A DNA stretch of 64,000 bases from Oscheius tipulae (GCA_037178975.1 JASJZH010000001.1:4092001-4156000), one strand, 5' to 3'; positions 50,612 through 62,999 are shown, numbered from the stretch's first letter. Translations and numbers: made by a program. The notes: generated by a model not told the origin, from the letters alone.

Positions 50612-52443
50612 TTATTCAATCACCAAATGTTCACTGAGATCGCTGCCTTTGACCTCCTTCGATGAGTTGCTCATCTTGGCCATTCGAGACCCGAACTGCA
50701 TGGCCTGTTTTGGAGCATTGTATGGGGCTCCAAGCTGTTTTAGGCACTGAAAATTGGTAGATATTTGCAACAGAAAACGTCAACTTACATCTCTGATAAT
50801 CTTCTTCTCGCCCAGTCCTCGAGGCAGCGACAGGTCACATTTGGCGTTCATCGGCAGCTTGTTGGCCCAGCGAACCAGGTCGTCCACGAGAAAAGGAGCA
50901 CTAAAATGACATTTCTCGAGTGAGGAAGAGAAAGATGAGCTTACATAAGAGTCCGTCCTACGATCTTCGCCACTCGGGCATCTCTTCCTCCATTCCGGAG
51001 TCCCAGCCGGCGCAGTTCGCCTTCACATTCCTATGAAACTGATGTAAATGGAAGCCAAAGAAGGCTTACCGTAATCGCCGCATCAATTCCCTCCTTTTCA
51101 AACCGGGTGCGGTGTCTCGCATAGCCGGCAAAGAGCTCATCAGCTCCGCTTCCGACAAACACTTGTTCTCCTGTATATCTAAAAAAAAAAAAAAGCGTTT
51201 TTAAAGGAAAAGAAGAAAAGTTACGAGCTCGGCTGCCCGGATTCAAGATCTCTTCCTACTGCTCTTAGTGCGAACCAAAGAACGCAGGCCAGGGAGTCGT
51301 CAAGCACGGATCTGGCTGGTGTGGCTGCCTAGGAAAAGCTCTGTGTGCTAGAGAAGAATCACTTTGTAGATGAACATCTTCCGATTCAACTCCAGTTCTT
51401 CCGGACGAACATTGACGAGAATTAGTCGAAGTCTCGACTGTGAGTCAACCTTTTTCAGAAACGGCCACGCGGCAAGAGCTCGAAGCCTGAAAGTTTTTGG
51501 TACTGGCAAAGGTGGGACAAGTGCCTGTCAGGTGCTTCGCTGAAGGCCTTGTCATCCTGTCCAAAAGCCACATTTACGAGACGGATTACCATGGAAGGAG
51601 GAGCAGCTTGAATGAGGGTAAGAACAATGAGCAGACTATCGACTCCGCCAGAAAAGGCTACCATTACTTCTTTGGTATCTGAATCTGGTTCACAAAAAGG
51701 CTTATGTATTTCCACCATTGATCAGGTACTGTGCTGAAATCTTGACCAAACGACTCTTCAGCTCTGTCGAGTAGTTTTTCGTCGTTTTCGCCAGAATGCG
51801 TGAAATCTGAAGCATTATAGGACGTTTCCTGTATACGATTGTACCGTCAACAGTTCCATTTTCTCTCGTCTCCAAGCAAACTCCATCTTTGCAAAATGTT
51901 CTCGCCAAATGACATCAGCAGAATCCGGGTATTCTTCTAGGAACGAGTACATTCGAGCCACTTGTGTCTTCAGATCAATTGCCGTGATCTGGCCATAAGG
52001 AACATCGTTCCAAGAGCTCTAGAAGTTTATTTTGGGTAAAGAGATTACGAGAAAACCTGTATTTCCTGTTGCACAAGCGCTGAAATGACTAGGACATCCT
52101 GATCGGCGGTCCAAACTAGACTGAATCGTCCGAAGACGTCTCTTCCAATGAAACAACGATCGAGATCCGGCTAAAATTGGTTTCTACGCGAGAAGACAGA
52201 TGTCAAACGGACACGGTAATAGACCAGACTCCAAGCATTCTCGAGTCCAATTATATCTTCGACGATTTCCTCTTCTGTCAGACGTTTATTCAACTCAAAA
52301 ACTGAAAGCGGATCTACAGGAACAAAATCAGCCTAACCGAGACCACTAGACAAGCCATCCCCTGCTAAAAATGTCTCTGATTGAGTGGAAAGACAGCCGT
52401 CTTTCGAAAACTTCCAACATATTCGCTCTGATATCTGTAGCAT
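50612..52443 (-). CDS. ASNSD1: Asparagine synthetase domain protein, ASNSD1-like
   Basis: 471 residues from twelve exons: 52443-52338, 52313-52213, 52170-52057, 52018-51845, 51806-51716, 51684-51525, 51486-51363, 51328-51225, 51178-51070, 51030-50945, 50900-50789 and 50746-50612. The C-terminal synthetase part shows the PP-loop VAFSGGVDSLLI, VLDDSLACVLWFA, GSGADELFAGYARHR and the end KQAMQFGSRMAKM, all as in ASNSD1. The N-terminal glutaminase-like part is short: it begins MLQISERICW with F-I-G-R-D-V-F-G-R-F later, but lacks the MCGI start, so no catalytic cysteine. The ATG follows CTTTAG directly. It lies 145 bases downstream of sti-1 on the same strand. Intron 51487-51524 is GC-AG. Confidence 0.88.
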
Positions 52444-52588
52444 CTAAAGGATTAACTAGATGTGGACGATAGGAATGTTATCGGGGGAAAACGTCGAGTG
52501 AAACAAGAGCTCTCGGGAGTAAAACAAGAATTCATTTAGAAGAAACACGGGTAAAAGATCGAATCACGGGGTGGATAAAGATGAGAGA

Positions 52589-53806
52589 TCAGCGCATCTG
52601 AATAATTCCGGCCTGTTGGAGTCTCATCAGCTTCTTGCGGATCTCCGGGTTCTGCATGTGCTCTCTAACGGCTCCAGGGTCCTGTAGAGAATTCACGTTC
52701 GAAAACGACTCGAAGAGGCAGACTTACCGTGGACATCTGCTCAAGGAGCATTCTCATTCCGGGATCTTGAAGAATGGCTTGAACCTCGGGATCAGAGAGA
52801 GCAGCCTGCCGAGCCTTTTCCGGGTTGTCATCGTTGGACCGGAGGCAGTTCCTCAGTCCTTCCATGGCCTCGGCATTGTTGGCATCCAGGGCCAGAGCAT
52901 CCTCATAGGCTCGCTGAGCCTTGCTCCATTCATGCATGGCGACCAGAGCGCTGCCTTTGCGGATGTATCCCTTGACTGAAAGTGAGTCATCTTTGGGCAA
53001 AGCGGTAAAATAACTCACTGAACTTGGGATCCTTCTTGATACAGGTATCGCAGTCGTCGAGGGCCCTCGGGAACTCCATCAGTTTCATGAAGCAAGCAGC
53101 ACGATTCGAGTAGAGAATAGCATTGTCCGGATCGCGCTTCACAGCCTCATTGTAATGTTTCATGGCCGTAGCGAAGTCTCCTTTCTGGAATAAACAATGG
53201 AGCAACATTCAACCGATGAAATACCTTGAAAAAGTCGTTTCCCTTGTTCTTCTCCTCCTGGGCCACTTCCGGATTGATGTAGGCGAGACGTTCCTTCTCC
53301 TTGAGCTGCTTCTCCAACTCTTTCGTCTTTTTTACGAGCTCCTGAACCAGGAAAATATGAAATCTTAGAAAAGGGGAGCTTACGGGGTCACGGAATTCGG
53401 AGAGGGACTTGCCGTACCAATGAAGAGCTTCTTTGATGTCTCCCTTTTTGACCAGAGCGTTTCCAGCGCGAGCCATTACCCTGAAACAAGCAACTTATTC
53501 TAAATAAGTACTAAAAGTACTGACTTAGAAATCAACTTGTAATCGGCACGTTGTTCACGTCCAATATCTACAGCCTTGGTGCAGACTTCGACGCATTCCG
53601 TGTACTTTCCCTCCTCGAGGAAAGCGGCTGCAATCGTACTCAGGTTTAATGAAAGAAAGTCACTTACCGGCCTTGTTGGAATAGAAGGAGATGTTCGTGG
53701 GATCGAGCTCGATGGCCTTGTCGTAATGGACGTGAGCTGTGATAAAGTCCTTCTGCTTGTAAGCAGCATTTCCCAGATCTTTCTCAACCACAGCCTGATC
53801 GGTCAT
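52589..53806 (-). CDS. sti-1: Hsp70/Hsp90 organising co-chaperone STI1
   Basis: TPR co-chaperone that handles clients between Hsp70 and Hsp90. Exons 53806-53668, 53627-53525, 53480-53384, 53341-53225, 53184-53019, 52975-52728 and 52681-52589 give 320 residues, the short nematode form that lacks the first TPR module. TPR signatures include [13 protein letters not shown]...[12 protein letters not shown] and [19 protein letters not shown]; the last 60 residues form the DP/STI1 motif ([20 protein letters not shown]). The ATG lies two bases after TTCCAG (minus strand), trans-splice-like. A perfect heat-shock element is about 140-150 bases upstream. The ASNSD1-like gene follows at operon distance. 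Confidence 0.97.
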
Positions 53807-53945
53807 CTCTGGAATTAAACATATAGCAGCTATGCTCCTGCGAAAAAGAGACAAATTTTGCTTAAAAGTGCTGAATCAGAAACGTTCACACAAAAAAAGG
53901 CAGAAATGGCAAATGGTCAAATGGCTGTTGTCACTGGAGCAACTG

Positions 53946-53958
53946 GAACGTTCGAGAA
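53946..53958 (-). promoter_or_regulatory. Heat-shock element upstream of sti-1
   Basis: GAACGTTCGAGAA is three perfect alternating nGAAn units (GAA, TTC, GAA), the binding site of HSF1. It lies about 140-152 bases upstream of the sti-1 ATG, on the shared side with the divergent dynein light chain gene. Known biology supports heat induction of sti-1. Confidence 0.75.
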
Positions 53959-54355
53959 GCGCAAAGGGGCGGCACTTATAGCATGACTGAATATCTCTAC
54001 AGAGAAGAAGTGAAAAAGCCTAACATTCGATAAAATGGCGGTTTACGAAACCCTAGCAGTTATGGAATACATTTTGGGTCCGGACGATTAAAATCAGTTT
54101 TACATCACTGTGCAGTTGGCTAAACTATTAATTTGTGTCTGCGAGTGAACAGAACACACGGGGACGCTGGAGAAAAGTGGAAAAATAATCAAAATAAAAG
54201 GAATCTTGATTCAAATGCGCGGTTTACAGTAACCCCTCAATTTGCGGTTCTTTTGAATGCTGCTTTGGTTATATTTTCCTCCCTTTTGCTCTCTGCCGTG
54301 CTGTTTGTGCTGCAAAATCCCCTTTTCCAGACAAGAAGACGAAAAAAAAGCCGTC

Positions 54356-54778
54356 ATGTCAAGCGAAGAGGCCAAAACACTGATATCTGACGGAGAGATG
54401 AGCACCATCTGCAAGCAGGTTATGGACTTGACCTTCGGCAACTCTAACTATAGTGATACGGATAGTTCCAATTTGACCCAGACCGCCGTAAAGGAGATCA
54501 TCACACGACTCACGGTTCTCAATCGCTCCTTCAAATACATGGGTTAGTAAAAATTTCGTCTGGCTACGTCTATCTATCCGCTTTTCAGTTAATGCCGCAG
54601 TCAGTAACAGCTCAGAAGGAGGCTACAACGTGTCCAGTATCGCTTACTACAACAAGAATACCGATTGTAAGTGGCCCTACCTTCCCTTCAAACTCTTCTG
54701 TTTCTAGTCACGCACACATATCTCTGGGAGAATCGTCACATTCAGGCCGTCATCCACATCTACGGCGTTGCCACTTAA
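54356..54778 (+). CDS. Dynein light chain, Tctex type
   Basis: 111 residues from exons 54356-54542, 54589-54666 and 54708-54778. Family landmarks: a helical N-terminal half ending LTVLNRSFKYMV, then VNAAVSN, a serine-rich turn, YYNKNTD, and YLWENRHIQAVIHIYGVAT, matching the RWEN...V.VFGLAI end of Tctex-1/DYLT proteins. It acts as a light chain of cytoplasmic or ciliary dynein. The length is typical. It is transcribed divergently from sti-1. Confidence 0.9.
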
Positions 54779-55019
54779 ATCTTCGCTGCTTTCATTTCTT
54801 GCCTAGTAGCCCTACAGATTACATGCATTCCATGGCATTTGAACAATTTAGAAATTCGTCTCGCTGATACGCATTGTCAACAGCCTCTTCCACACCTCCT
54901 TTGCTCCCATTATCCTACTTGTTCCTGCTCAACTTGCATTCGTTATTTGATATCATGAAGTTTTACTGTATACGAACTATTTAAGAACATTAAGAGGTTA
55001 TCGAGATCCCATGACCTTT

Positions 55020-56157
55020 TTATTCTTCCACTGTAATGACGGTAGAGGTGACAGTCAGCCATTCGTCAAATTCCTCGACCGATCGTTTCTTATCCTTTGT
55101 CTAAAACTTTTTCAGAAATTTGGTTCTTTTTGTCAGTGCACAAACCTTGGGGAATGGGATGAGCGGGCGGTGTCCAATTCCTCCCAGTTGGCATATTCGT
55201 TTCTCGACCATGTTGGGCTCGTGATCGATGTGAGCGTAGAGAAGTTTCTGGAGTTAAACCATAGTTTTGGGCGTGTTTAGTCTCACCGTGTCGACAATTC
55301 CATTGTCCGTGAACACGTTTTCGAGAGGAGGAATGGCTTGAGCGGTTTTGGACAATGTTTCCGCGTCATTGTCCTCCAGAATCTCGACTACTTCTTCATT
55401 CTCCAGAATCATATCAAGATCCCCGTGCGATGAAGGCTGGCCGTTTCGATTATCTGATGCTGTTCCTACAGCTTCTTCGGAAGCAACAGGCTCGATGATC
55501 TCGGTTTGTGGTTCTTGTTCTTGCTCATTTTTTATCTGAGCGGCTTTTTCTACAGCTTTCATAAAAAAAAACTCACTTCGATGCCTCGAAGGGAGGTGTT
55601 TCTCTTCTTCCTCTTCTTGCTACTTTTTCTGATTTTCTCCGGGGAGATTAACCCTTGAGCATAGTTGGTAGGATCGATCTTTGTGTGTCTGTGGAGAGAT
55701 GAGATTGAGTTGTTCTAGCTTTGCTTACCTCAAGGGGTTAGCTGCAACAAAGGAAAAGTTTTCGGTTTCTTCAGAAACACGAGCTGGTTCCGGTTCAGGA
55801 CGAGACGACGGTCCAGCTTCCAAGATTGGTGTTTTTCGAGGACTAAACTATTAGTTTTTGTGGTATATTTATTCCCTTACCGGCCTCTTTTTCTCTTCGT
55901 TACTCCTTTTTCCTTCCAGTAAGCATCGATAAGATCTGGGCAGTTCTGTATAGAAAATAATAACGAGATTCTCGTCATGTTATGAACTTACACAGCTCTC
56001 TTTTGGCAGCCATTCATCGTAATCGCTAGTGTAGTCTTTCCATCGAATGTAGTATTCGCGAGTTTTTTCTTCTCCACGATGATCAATGATTTTTTCCACC
56101 TGGAAAAGATAGAATCGAGTGAGATAGAAGGTAAACCTCGTATGTTTGCTCGTCCAT
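55020..56157 (-). CDS. Chromodomain protein
   Basis: 283 residues from exons 56157-56137, 56099-55992, 55945-55881, 55842-55729, 55688-55577, 55535-55287, 55247-55146 and 55100-55020. Residues 6-60 are a chromodomain: YEVEKIIDHR, YYIRWKDY, DEWLPKE and CPDLIDAYW, which binds methylated histone tails; the aromatic-cage positions Y, W and (D)YDEW are present. A proline/basic linker with KKRKKR, a long acidic region, and a conserved-looking C-terminal block (KLLYAHIDHEPNMVEKRI and VEEFDEWLTVTSTVI) follow. It resembles HP1/CEC-type proteins, but the C-terminal block is not one I can name. The ATG follows TTTCAG by seven bases. It is divergent from the QTRT2-like gene, with 167 bases between ATGs. 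Confidence 0.85.
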
Positions 56158-56324
56158 CCTTTAGCTGAAAAAATATTAGGAAGAAGAGCTCCTGTTGGAA
56201 AAGAAATACCGCTTTTTAAGCCGAAATGTTCCCGCATGCGTCAAACATTTTCTGTCCAACGCAATCTCGCACATTTTCTCCTCTTGTCTTTCTTTCCAAT
56301 GAAATCAAGTAGCCATTTTCCAGG

Positions 56325-57845
<1,521 letters not shown>

Positions 57846-58214
57846 TTTTATCAGTCCCACCGCATGTTGTTAAGTTTACATTCCTTGTTATAAACCGTTA
57901 TATTTCTATTTTTCGGATGGCAACAGTAGACACGTTTTGTCGTGTTGTATTTGTCAGGAAGCCTTGTTTTTTCTTTTTTTTGGAACGAAGTACAAAATGC
58001 CGTACTGTTCACTCTCCTGAATTATGTCTTGGTCATTTTAAACATTTTGTTGAACAGAGTATAAAGCTCAACAAAACATGTTTTGATACATGCAGAGTGT
58101 TAGAAAGAACGGAACAGCCATAAAAATCAGCAGAGGCTTCTAACTCCTCTCAATTTTCATGGCTTTCCAAGTTCCGAGAGTTATACTTTCGTCAGTATTT
58201 CAGTCTTTTAGATC

Positions 58215-58716
58215 ATGGAGGATCGAATTCGTATGGACAGAAGATACGACTGGGTCGGGCCAGCGGACAAGACTTCGAAGATTCGACCCATACGGTGAGT
58301 TTTCTAACCGAGATCTCATCTTAACATAAAACTTTGCAGGCTTCGCCGACTTGGAAACGAGACTGAGCTGGAGGCCAAGTACAGAGACGCTCGAGAAGAA
58401 TTGAACAAATGGAACTCTGAGTTCTGGGCCCAGCATAATCGCTTCTTCGATTCGCGAAAGGCCGCCTTCGTGGAACAGAAACAGAAGGAACTCGGGAGGC
58501 TGGAGACTGTCTCAGCTAACGACCTCTCCGAATTCTATCGTAGATTTCTCAACGAGAGACAACAGGCGCTGATGAATTATAACAAGTTAGTTTAGAATTA
58601 ACTTTCCGTAACCTGTTTTTTTTTCTAGAGAATGGTACATAAGAAATCTGTCGCTCATATGGCCAGCCCTGAAAGTGAACCTCGTCCGATTTAGACGTCT
58701 CTTCCTGCGTAGATAA
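58215..58716 (+). CDS. COA8: Cytochrome oxidase assembly factor COA8 (APOPT1)-like
   Basis: 137 residues from exons 58215-58294, 58340-58585 and 58629-58716. Signature of COA8: DWVGPADKTSKIRPI near the N-terminus, NKWNSEFWAQHNRFF, then LSEFYRRFLNERQQALMNYN and KEWYIRNLSLIWPALK, matching DWIGPPDK..., W...FW..QN..F, FY..FL and YN.DWY.RN of the human protein. COA8 acts in the mitochondrial matrix in complex IV assembly. The called ATG gives no presequence; an ATG at about 58159 begins MAFQVPRVILSS, presequence-like, but it is in a different frame and no normal intron joins the two. Confidence 0.88.
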
Positions 58717-58801
58717 GGATCTGCAAAATAAAGACTAGTTTCCACCTATTTTTTTTATTTCATGCTATTACACTTTCACAGTTTGACGTGGCTCTTCTCT
58801 C

Positions 58802-59346
58802 CTAGACGGCCTCGAGTCGGTAGACGCGAGCACGTATACACTTGGCATGGAAGACATGACCATCCAGATCACAGAATGTGTTCTCTGAACCCATTTTAAA
58901 CGTAATTTTCGAAACTTGGACTCGCCGATGATATTTTGGCACTTTGTGCATCGAACGCAGTCACGATGCCAGAACTTCCCGTGAAGGCGGCAGGCACGAT
59001 CCGGCAGGGGGCGTCCACAGCCAGCACAGGACGGGTTCGAGAGTTTACTGTAGCAGTCGACGCAGACGGGCTCTTCGGGAGCCGATGGATGAGGAAGATA
59101 GCCCTGGAGGACCGAGTAGTCGCAGATCGAGCAGGTCAAATGCGCAGAGTGGTAGACGTGACCGAGAGCCAGCACGCTCTTTCCGACGTCTGATTCGTTG
59201 AGAGTGTTCTCGCAGCGATGACAGCAGATCCCTTGCAGGTTTTGGGCAGTGGAAGTCGTCGAGAAGGACGAACTGGAGCTGGTAGTCGACATCGTCTTGG
59301 ATCCTCCACGACGACATCCTGTCAGCCATCTACGAACGTAATCCAT
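58802..59346 (-). CDS. Two-LIM-domain protein, gene B
   Basis: About 175 residues. A basic N-terminus and a serine-rich stretch precede two LIM domains: CCHRC, YHSAHLTC, CDYS, CVDCY; then CAGC, FWHRDCVRCTKC, and FCDLDGHVFHAKC. The last finger only appears if 58885-58901 (17 bases, GTTTAA to TTCAG on the minus strand) is removed; otherwise the frame runs into an unrelated tail. This means a remarkably short intron, a frameshift, or a sequencing error. A later ATG at 59292 is possible. It resembles LIM gene A in layout but is not a close copy. Confidence 0.72.
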
Positions 59347-60115
59347 TGATTATTTGAATTACGACATTGATGTACAAAAAAATCTCCTGTTGATTACTCC
59401 TTGTTGAAATTGACAAATTTTTTTTCTTGACAGGATTCCCACACTAGGATGTCATTAATGAAAGATTGTTTCACCGTGCATCTCTCGTTCATCACCGTTG
59501 CAACTACAAATCCTCCTTTCAGACCCTAAACTGGCTAAAACGTTAGTAGCATCTTCATTTGATACCTTCCTTGACTTGTAGAATCCGCGCTCTGTTCCCA
59601 GCTAGCAGTCCTTTAAAACTGACGAACTTCTCGAATCATCTGGAGCCTTCTAAAGATTTTCTCACCAAGTTCGACAAGTTTGCAGCAATGTATTTTACCC
59701 ACGGAAAAGTTTCTGGATTTGGAAACGTTGAAATCAGCGCCTTTTTACATATCTAGCGCGCCTTTTCTCTCGATTCGAAATTCTTTCGGATTTCTAAAAT
59801 TCTTTTCTAATTGATGTTTAAAGCAGGAATTTGTCATCAGCACTTCTTTCCTTTGTTTTGACTCGTTAGATGTTGCAACAAATGATGACAATCAAAAACA
59901 TTCGTCTCCAATCGATAGAAGTCTTGTTGCCGCTTTTCTTAGGGTATTTATCTGTTTTAGCCGTATTTCTTTTTCTTTCCACGGAAATATGGCAATCTTT
60001 GCCCTTTTCGGGTTAAACATTTGTCTGCCATCTCTTTCTACCCTTCTTGCCAAATGCTCCGAGCTTATAAGAACATTTTCAGGAGTTCGGCTCGCTGCCT
60101 CATTGGCCTCCAAGA
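59347..60115. other. Intergenic between LIM gene B and the DNAJA gene
   Basis: No supported gene. The right end has GAACATTTTCAG at about 60071-60082 before the DNAJA start, probably the trans-splice acceptor of that gene. I looked for a heat-shock element near the DNAJA start and saw no perfect three-unit site. Confidence 0.45.
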
Positions 60116-61908
60116 ATGGTGAAGGAAACAAAATATTACGACATTCTTCAAGTTTCTCCAGATGCCTCGGACAATGATCTCAAGAAATCCTACCGTAAGC
60201 TGGCCCTCAAATATCATCCAGACAGAAATCCTGAGGGAGGTGAGCAGTTCAAGTTAATCTCACAGGTATTTTACCATTTCTTTCTAACTTTCATCATCTG
60301 TAAGGCTTATGACGTTCTCTCGGATCCCAACAAGAGAAAAATCTATGACCAGGCTGGAGAGGAAGGAATCCAAGGCGGCGGTGCTGGTGGTGGCGGAGGA
60401 GGACACAATCCCTTCGACATCTTCAACATGTTCTTCGGCGGAGGTGGAGGAGGACATGGTACTTTCATTTTTGGTTTTTGTATTCGATTTTCATGTTTAG
60501 GTCGTCCCACAGTTCGTCCCACGGTCCACCAGATCTCCGTCAGCTTGGAGCAACTCTACGTGGGAATTACAAAACGATTCAAGATCACGAAGACGTTGAG
60601 ATGTCGTCCTTGCGGAGGAAAGGGAGGCTCCAACGTCACGAGCTGCACAGGATGTGGTGGTTCTGGAGTCACCATTCGGTAGAATTCCCCTCAATCTCAT
60701 GGCATTGTTTCACTTTACAGGCGTATGCAAATTGGACCTGGAATGGTCCAACAGGTCCAGATGGCCTGTCGCGAATGCGAGGGCGAAGGAGAGGTTATTC
60801 CTGTCAAGGACCGCTGTAAACACTGCAACGGACGAAAGATGACCCGTACGGAAGATCTCATTGAAGTTCACATCAAGCCTGGAAGTCGTGACGGTGAAAA
60901 GATTGTCCTCGAGGGCAAAGGAGACGAGACGGAAGACCCTGATATTCCTGCCGGAGACGTGATCATCGTCATTGATGAGAATGCACGCTTTTTGACATCA
61001 AACAGCTAAAACTTTCCTTTAGGACCATTCCCAATTCGTCCGTAAACAAGATCATCTGGTTATGAATATTGATATTAAGTTGGTCGAGGCCCTCTGTGGC
61101 TTCTCCCGGAATATCAAAACTCTAGATGCCCGTACTCTCCATTTCACTGTTCTCCCGGGCGAAGTTATTTCCCATGGAACGATCAAAGTGGTTCACGGCG
61201 AAGGAATGCCTATTAATGGGAATGTTAACGAAAAGGTAGGCCTCTTATGCCTCCGCTCAACAAATGAACCTTTCAGGGTGATCTATGGGTTCAGTTCAGT
61301 GTCGAATTCCCTGAGAAGATCACACAAGAAGCTAGGAACAAGCTGGTCGATCTATTGCCCGGAAAAAGTAAGCTCACCTATGTACAACTAGCCGTCAACA
61401 ACGGCTGGTTTTGAACTAGATTAGATTTGGCTTAGCATTGACAACAGGCGGCTGCGCCGCTTCTCCAATAACCTGAGTTCCCAAGTTTACCCAAGAGCTG
61501 AATTGTCAATTTAAGTCTTGACATGCAATGACTTGCCAGCTTTTTTCTCGTGGTGACGGACGGACGGACACCATTGCACTTTAGAAGTATAGAGACGCCC
61601 AAAAGTCTGTGTCTGAAGCCCTAATTGCCAATTTGTCATAGATATTGTCATTTGACAGCAATTACTCTTTGCAATTTAAGTCAGTTTGGGAGTATGTGAC
61701 TCCGGTAGCTCGACTGGACTCTACTTGTCACGAGCCCCTACGGGACAACAGCCAATTTTGTATCTATCAATTTCGTCATTTAGACACTCCCGTAGCTGAC
61801 GATTCCGCAGAAGTGTTCCAATTGTCTCGCTGTGGCCCTAGCACTTTTGGACGTCGTTCCGGCCGACGAGGAGAAGAAGGTGAAGGCGTTCGCTGCCAGC
61901 AACAATAA
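60116..61908 (+). CDS. dnj-12: Class I DnaJ (DNAJA) co-chaperone
   Basis: Hsp40 partner of cytosolic Hsp70. 386 residues from exons 60116-60265, 60305-60458, 60501-60678, 60721-60982, 61023-61235, 61277-61367 and 61796-61908. J domain with HPD (residues about 33-35), a glycine-rich G/F region, four CxxCxGxG-type zinc repeats ([30 protein letters not shown]), and the C-terminal substrate-binding domains. It ends GVRCQQQ, a CaaX-type farnesylation box as in DNAJA proteins. Intron 60266-60304 ends TAAG, intron 60983-61022 begins GC, and intron 61368-61795 holds a dispersed repeat. tmem-107 and rps-26 follow, as in C. elegans. Confidence 0.95.
61428..61600 (+). repeat. Dispersed repeat, copy 4 (in DNAJA intron)
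   Basis: Contains CAGGCGGCTGCGCCGCTTC (one base off the core of copies 1 and 3), CCCAAGTTTACCCAAG, CTTGACATGCAATGACTTG, GCTTTTTTCTCGTGGTGACG, a GGACGGACGGAC track and CCATTGCACTTTAGAAGTA. It is in the same orientation as its host gene. Confidence 0.85.
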
Positions 61909-62137
61909 CGTGAGACCTTCTCTTTAGCCTTCTAACAGTTCATTTTCCAGAAATTTCTTCGTCGACGCGATTTATCAGATGTTTTGAACCGTTCTCCGAA
62001 TCAGGCCTATGATCTTCCCTCTTTCCCCCCTCTTTAGTCAAACAACCGTTGTTGCCCGGTCTTTTTATCCGTGTTGGAAGCAGATATGTGTTCCATTTTG
62101 ACCCTGTTTTCTTGAAAATGAACTTGATTGTGTTATT

Positions 62138-62569
62138 TCATTGTCGTTTTATCAAAGAACCAATTTGGAAAGCACTGGAGAGTAACAAAGGGAACGTGGT
62201 CAGACCAAAGAGAATCCAAAAATGGTTAACGGGGTGCTGATCAACCACAAACTTCAAGAGGAAAAGATGGGCAATTAGGTGGAAAGACATGGAAAAAATG
62301 GATTTCCCGATGGAGGGAAGAGATCGGAGCAGAAGAACCAGCTCCAGCACATTGGCCGCCATTGAAAGCGTCAGCAGTACAATAAATTCTAGGCGAGATT
62401 CTTCAGAGATTTGGCTGACATGCTCTGGAAGCCCTGCCGTCAAATGTGTCTCCTGAAAACCCCCATTTTTTGGGTGATTTTGTAAACAAACTTGCTGAAA
62501 ACAGATGACAAAAAGGAGGATTGTGTGTGACAGGATACAAAGGAAGGTACCTGTCAGTGTGTCAAGCAT
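62138..62569 (-). CDS. tmem-107: Transition-zone membrane protein TMEM107
   Basis: 130 residues from exons 62569-62492 and 62452-62138, the 39-nt intron between them being in frame. Four hydrophobic segments: LCILSHTILLFVICF, EFIVLLTLSMAANVLELVLL, FSMSFHLIAHLFLL and FWILFGLTTFPLLLSSAFQI, ending LIKRQ. The layout, with short loops and an acidic stretch before TM2, matches TMEM107, a MKS-complex component of the ciliary gate. It converges on dnj-12 and diverges from rps-26, in the same order as C. elegans. A near-perfect X-box lies 24 bases upstream of the ATG. Confidence 0.85.
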   Translation of the reverse strand: MLDTLTGTFLCILSHTILLFVICFQQVCLQNHPKNGGFQETHLTAGLPEHVSQISEESRLEFIVLLTLSMAANVLELVLLLRSLPSIGKSIFSMSFHLIAHLFLLKFVVDQHPVNHFWILFGLTTFPLLLSSAFQIGSLIKRQ

Positions 62570-62592
62570 ATTTGGCTCTTTTCCGAGAGCTT

Positions 62593-62606
62593 ATTTCTAT
62601 GGCAAC
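62593..62606 (-). promoter_or_regulatory. X-box (RFX/DAF-19 site) upstream of tmem-107
   Basis: On the minus strand this reads GTTGCCATAGAAAT, matching the RFX X-box consensus (RYYNYY AT RRNRAC) at 13 of 14 positions; the last base is T instead of C. DAF-19 drives ciliary genes including those of the transition zone in C. elegans, so site and gene agree. Confidence 0.65.
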
Positions 62607-62999
62607 ACCCACAACTCGACCACCCTCTGCTCTGTGGCTAAAAACCCGTAACTTCGCGCCATTATAAACTTGGTTAAAGGACTAACTTTTGACATGGGTC
62701 CCGTCACGATTTGGGCATTTCTACAACCGTTCAACGTCAAGCCAACCTCAATTCTGCAAATCCTAAAATTTTTCGGTCTTTCAGCTCACGTTTTCGCTGT
62801 TTTTCCACGTTATTTTGCTTGGAAACTGTTCTAAATTAAAGGGGGATGTGATGGGCAAGCTTCTAATGTTGGTAATCTGCTTAATTATCCGCTAAACTTT
62901 AGCCGAGGCTGCTTTTTATCGATTCTCGCTGTATTTCTCGTTTCTTCCTCGCCAACTTTTTTTTAACCCTCACTCATATTGTATTTTTCAGGGTTAAAA

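Noticed and set aside
58944-59201. Plus-strand open frames opposite LIM gene B
   Set aside because: The minus strand encodes clear zinc ligands of a LIM domain; the plus frames are shadows.
60016-60115. Search for a heat-shock element at the DNAJA gene
   Set aside because: Only isolated GAA and TTC pairs with wrong spacing were seen.
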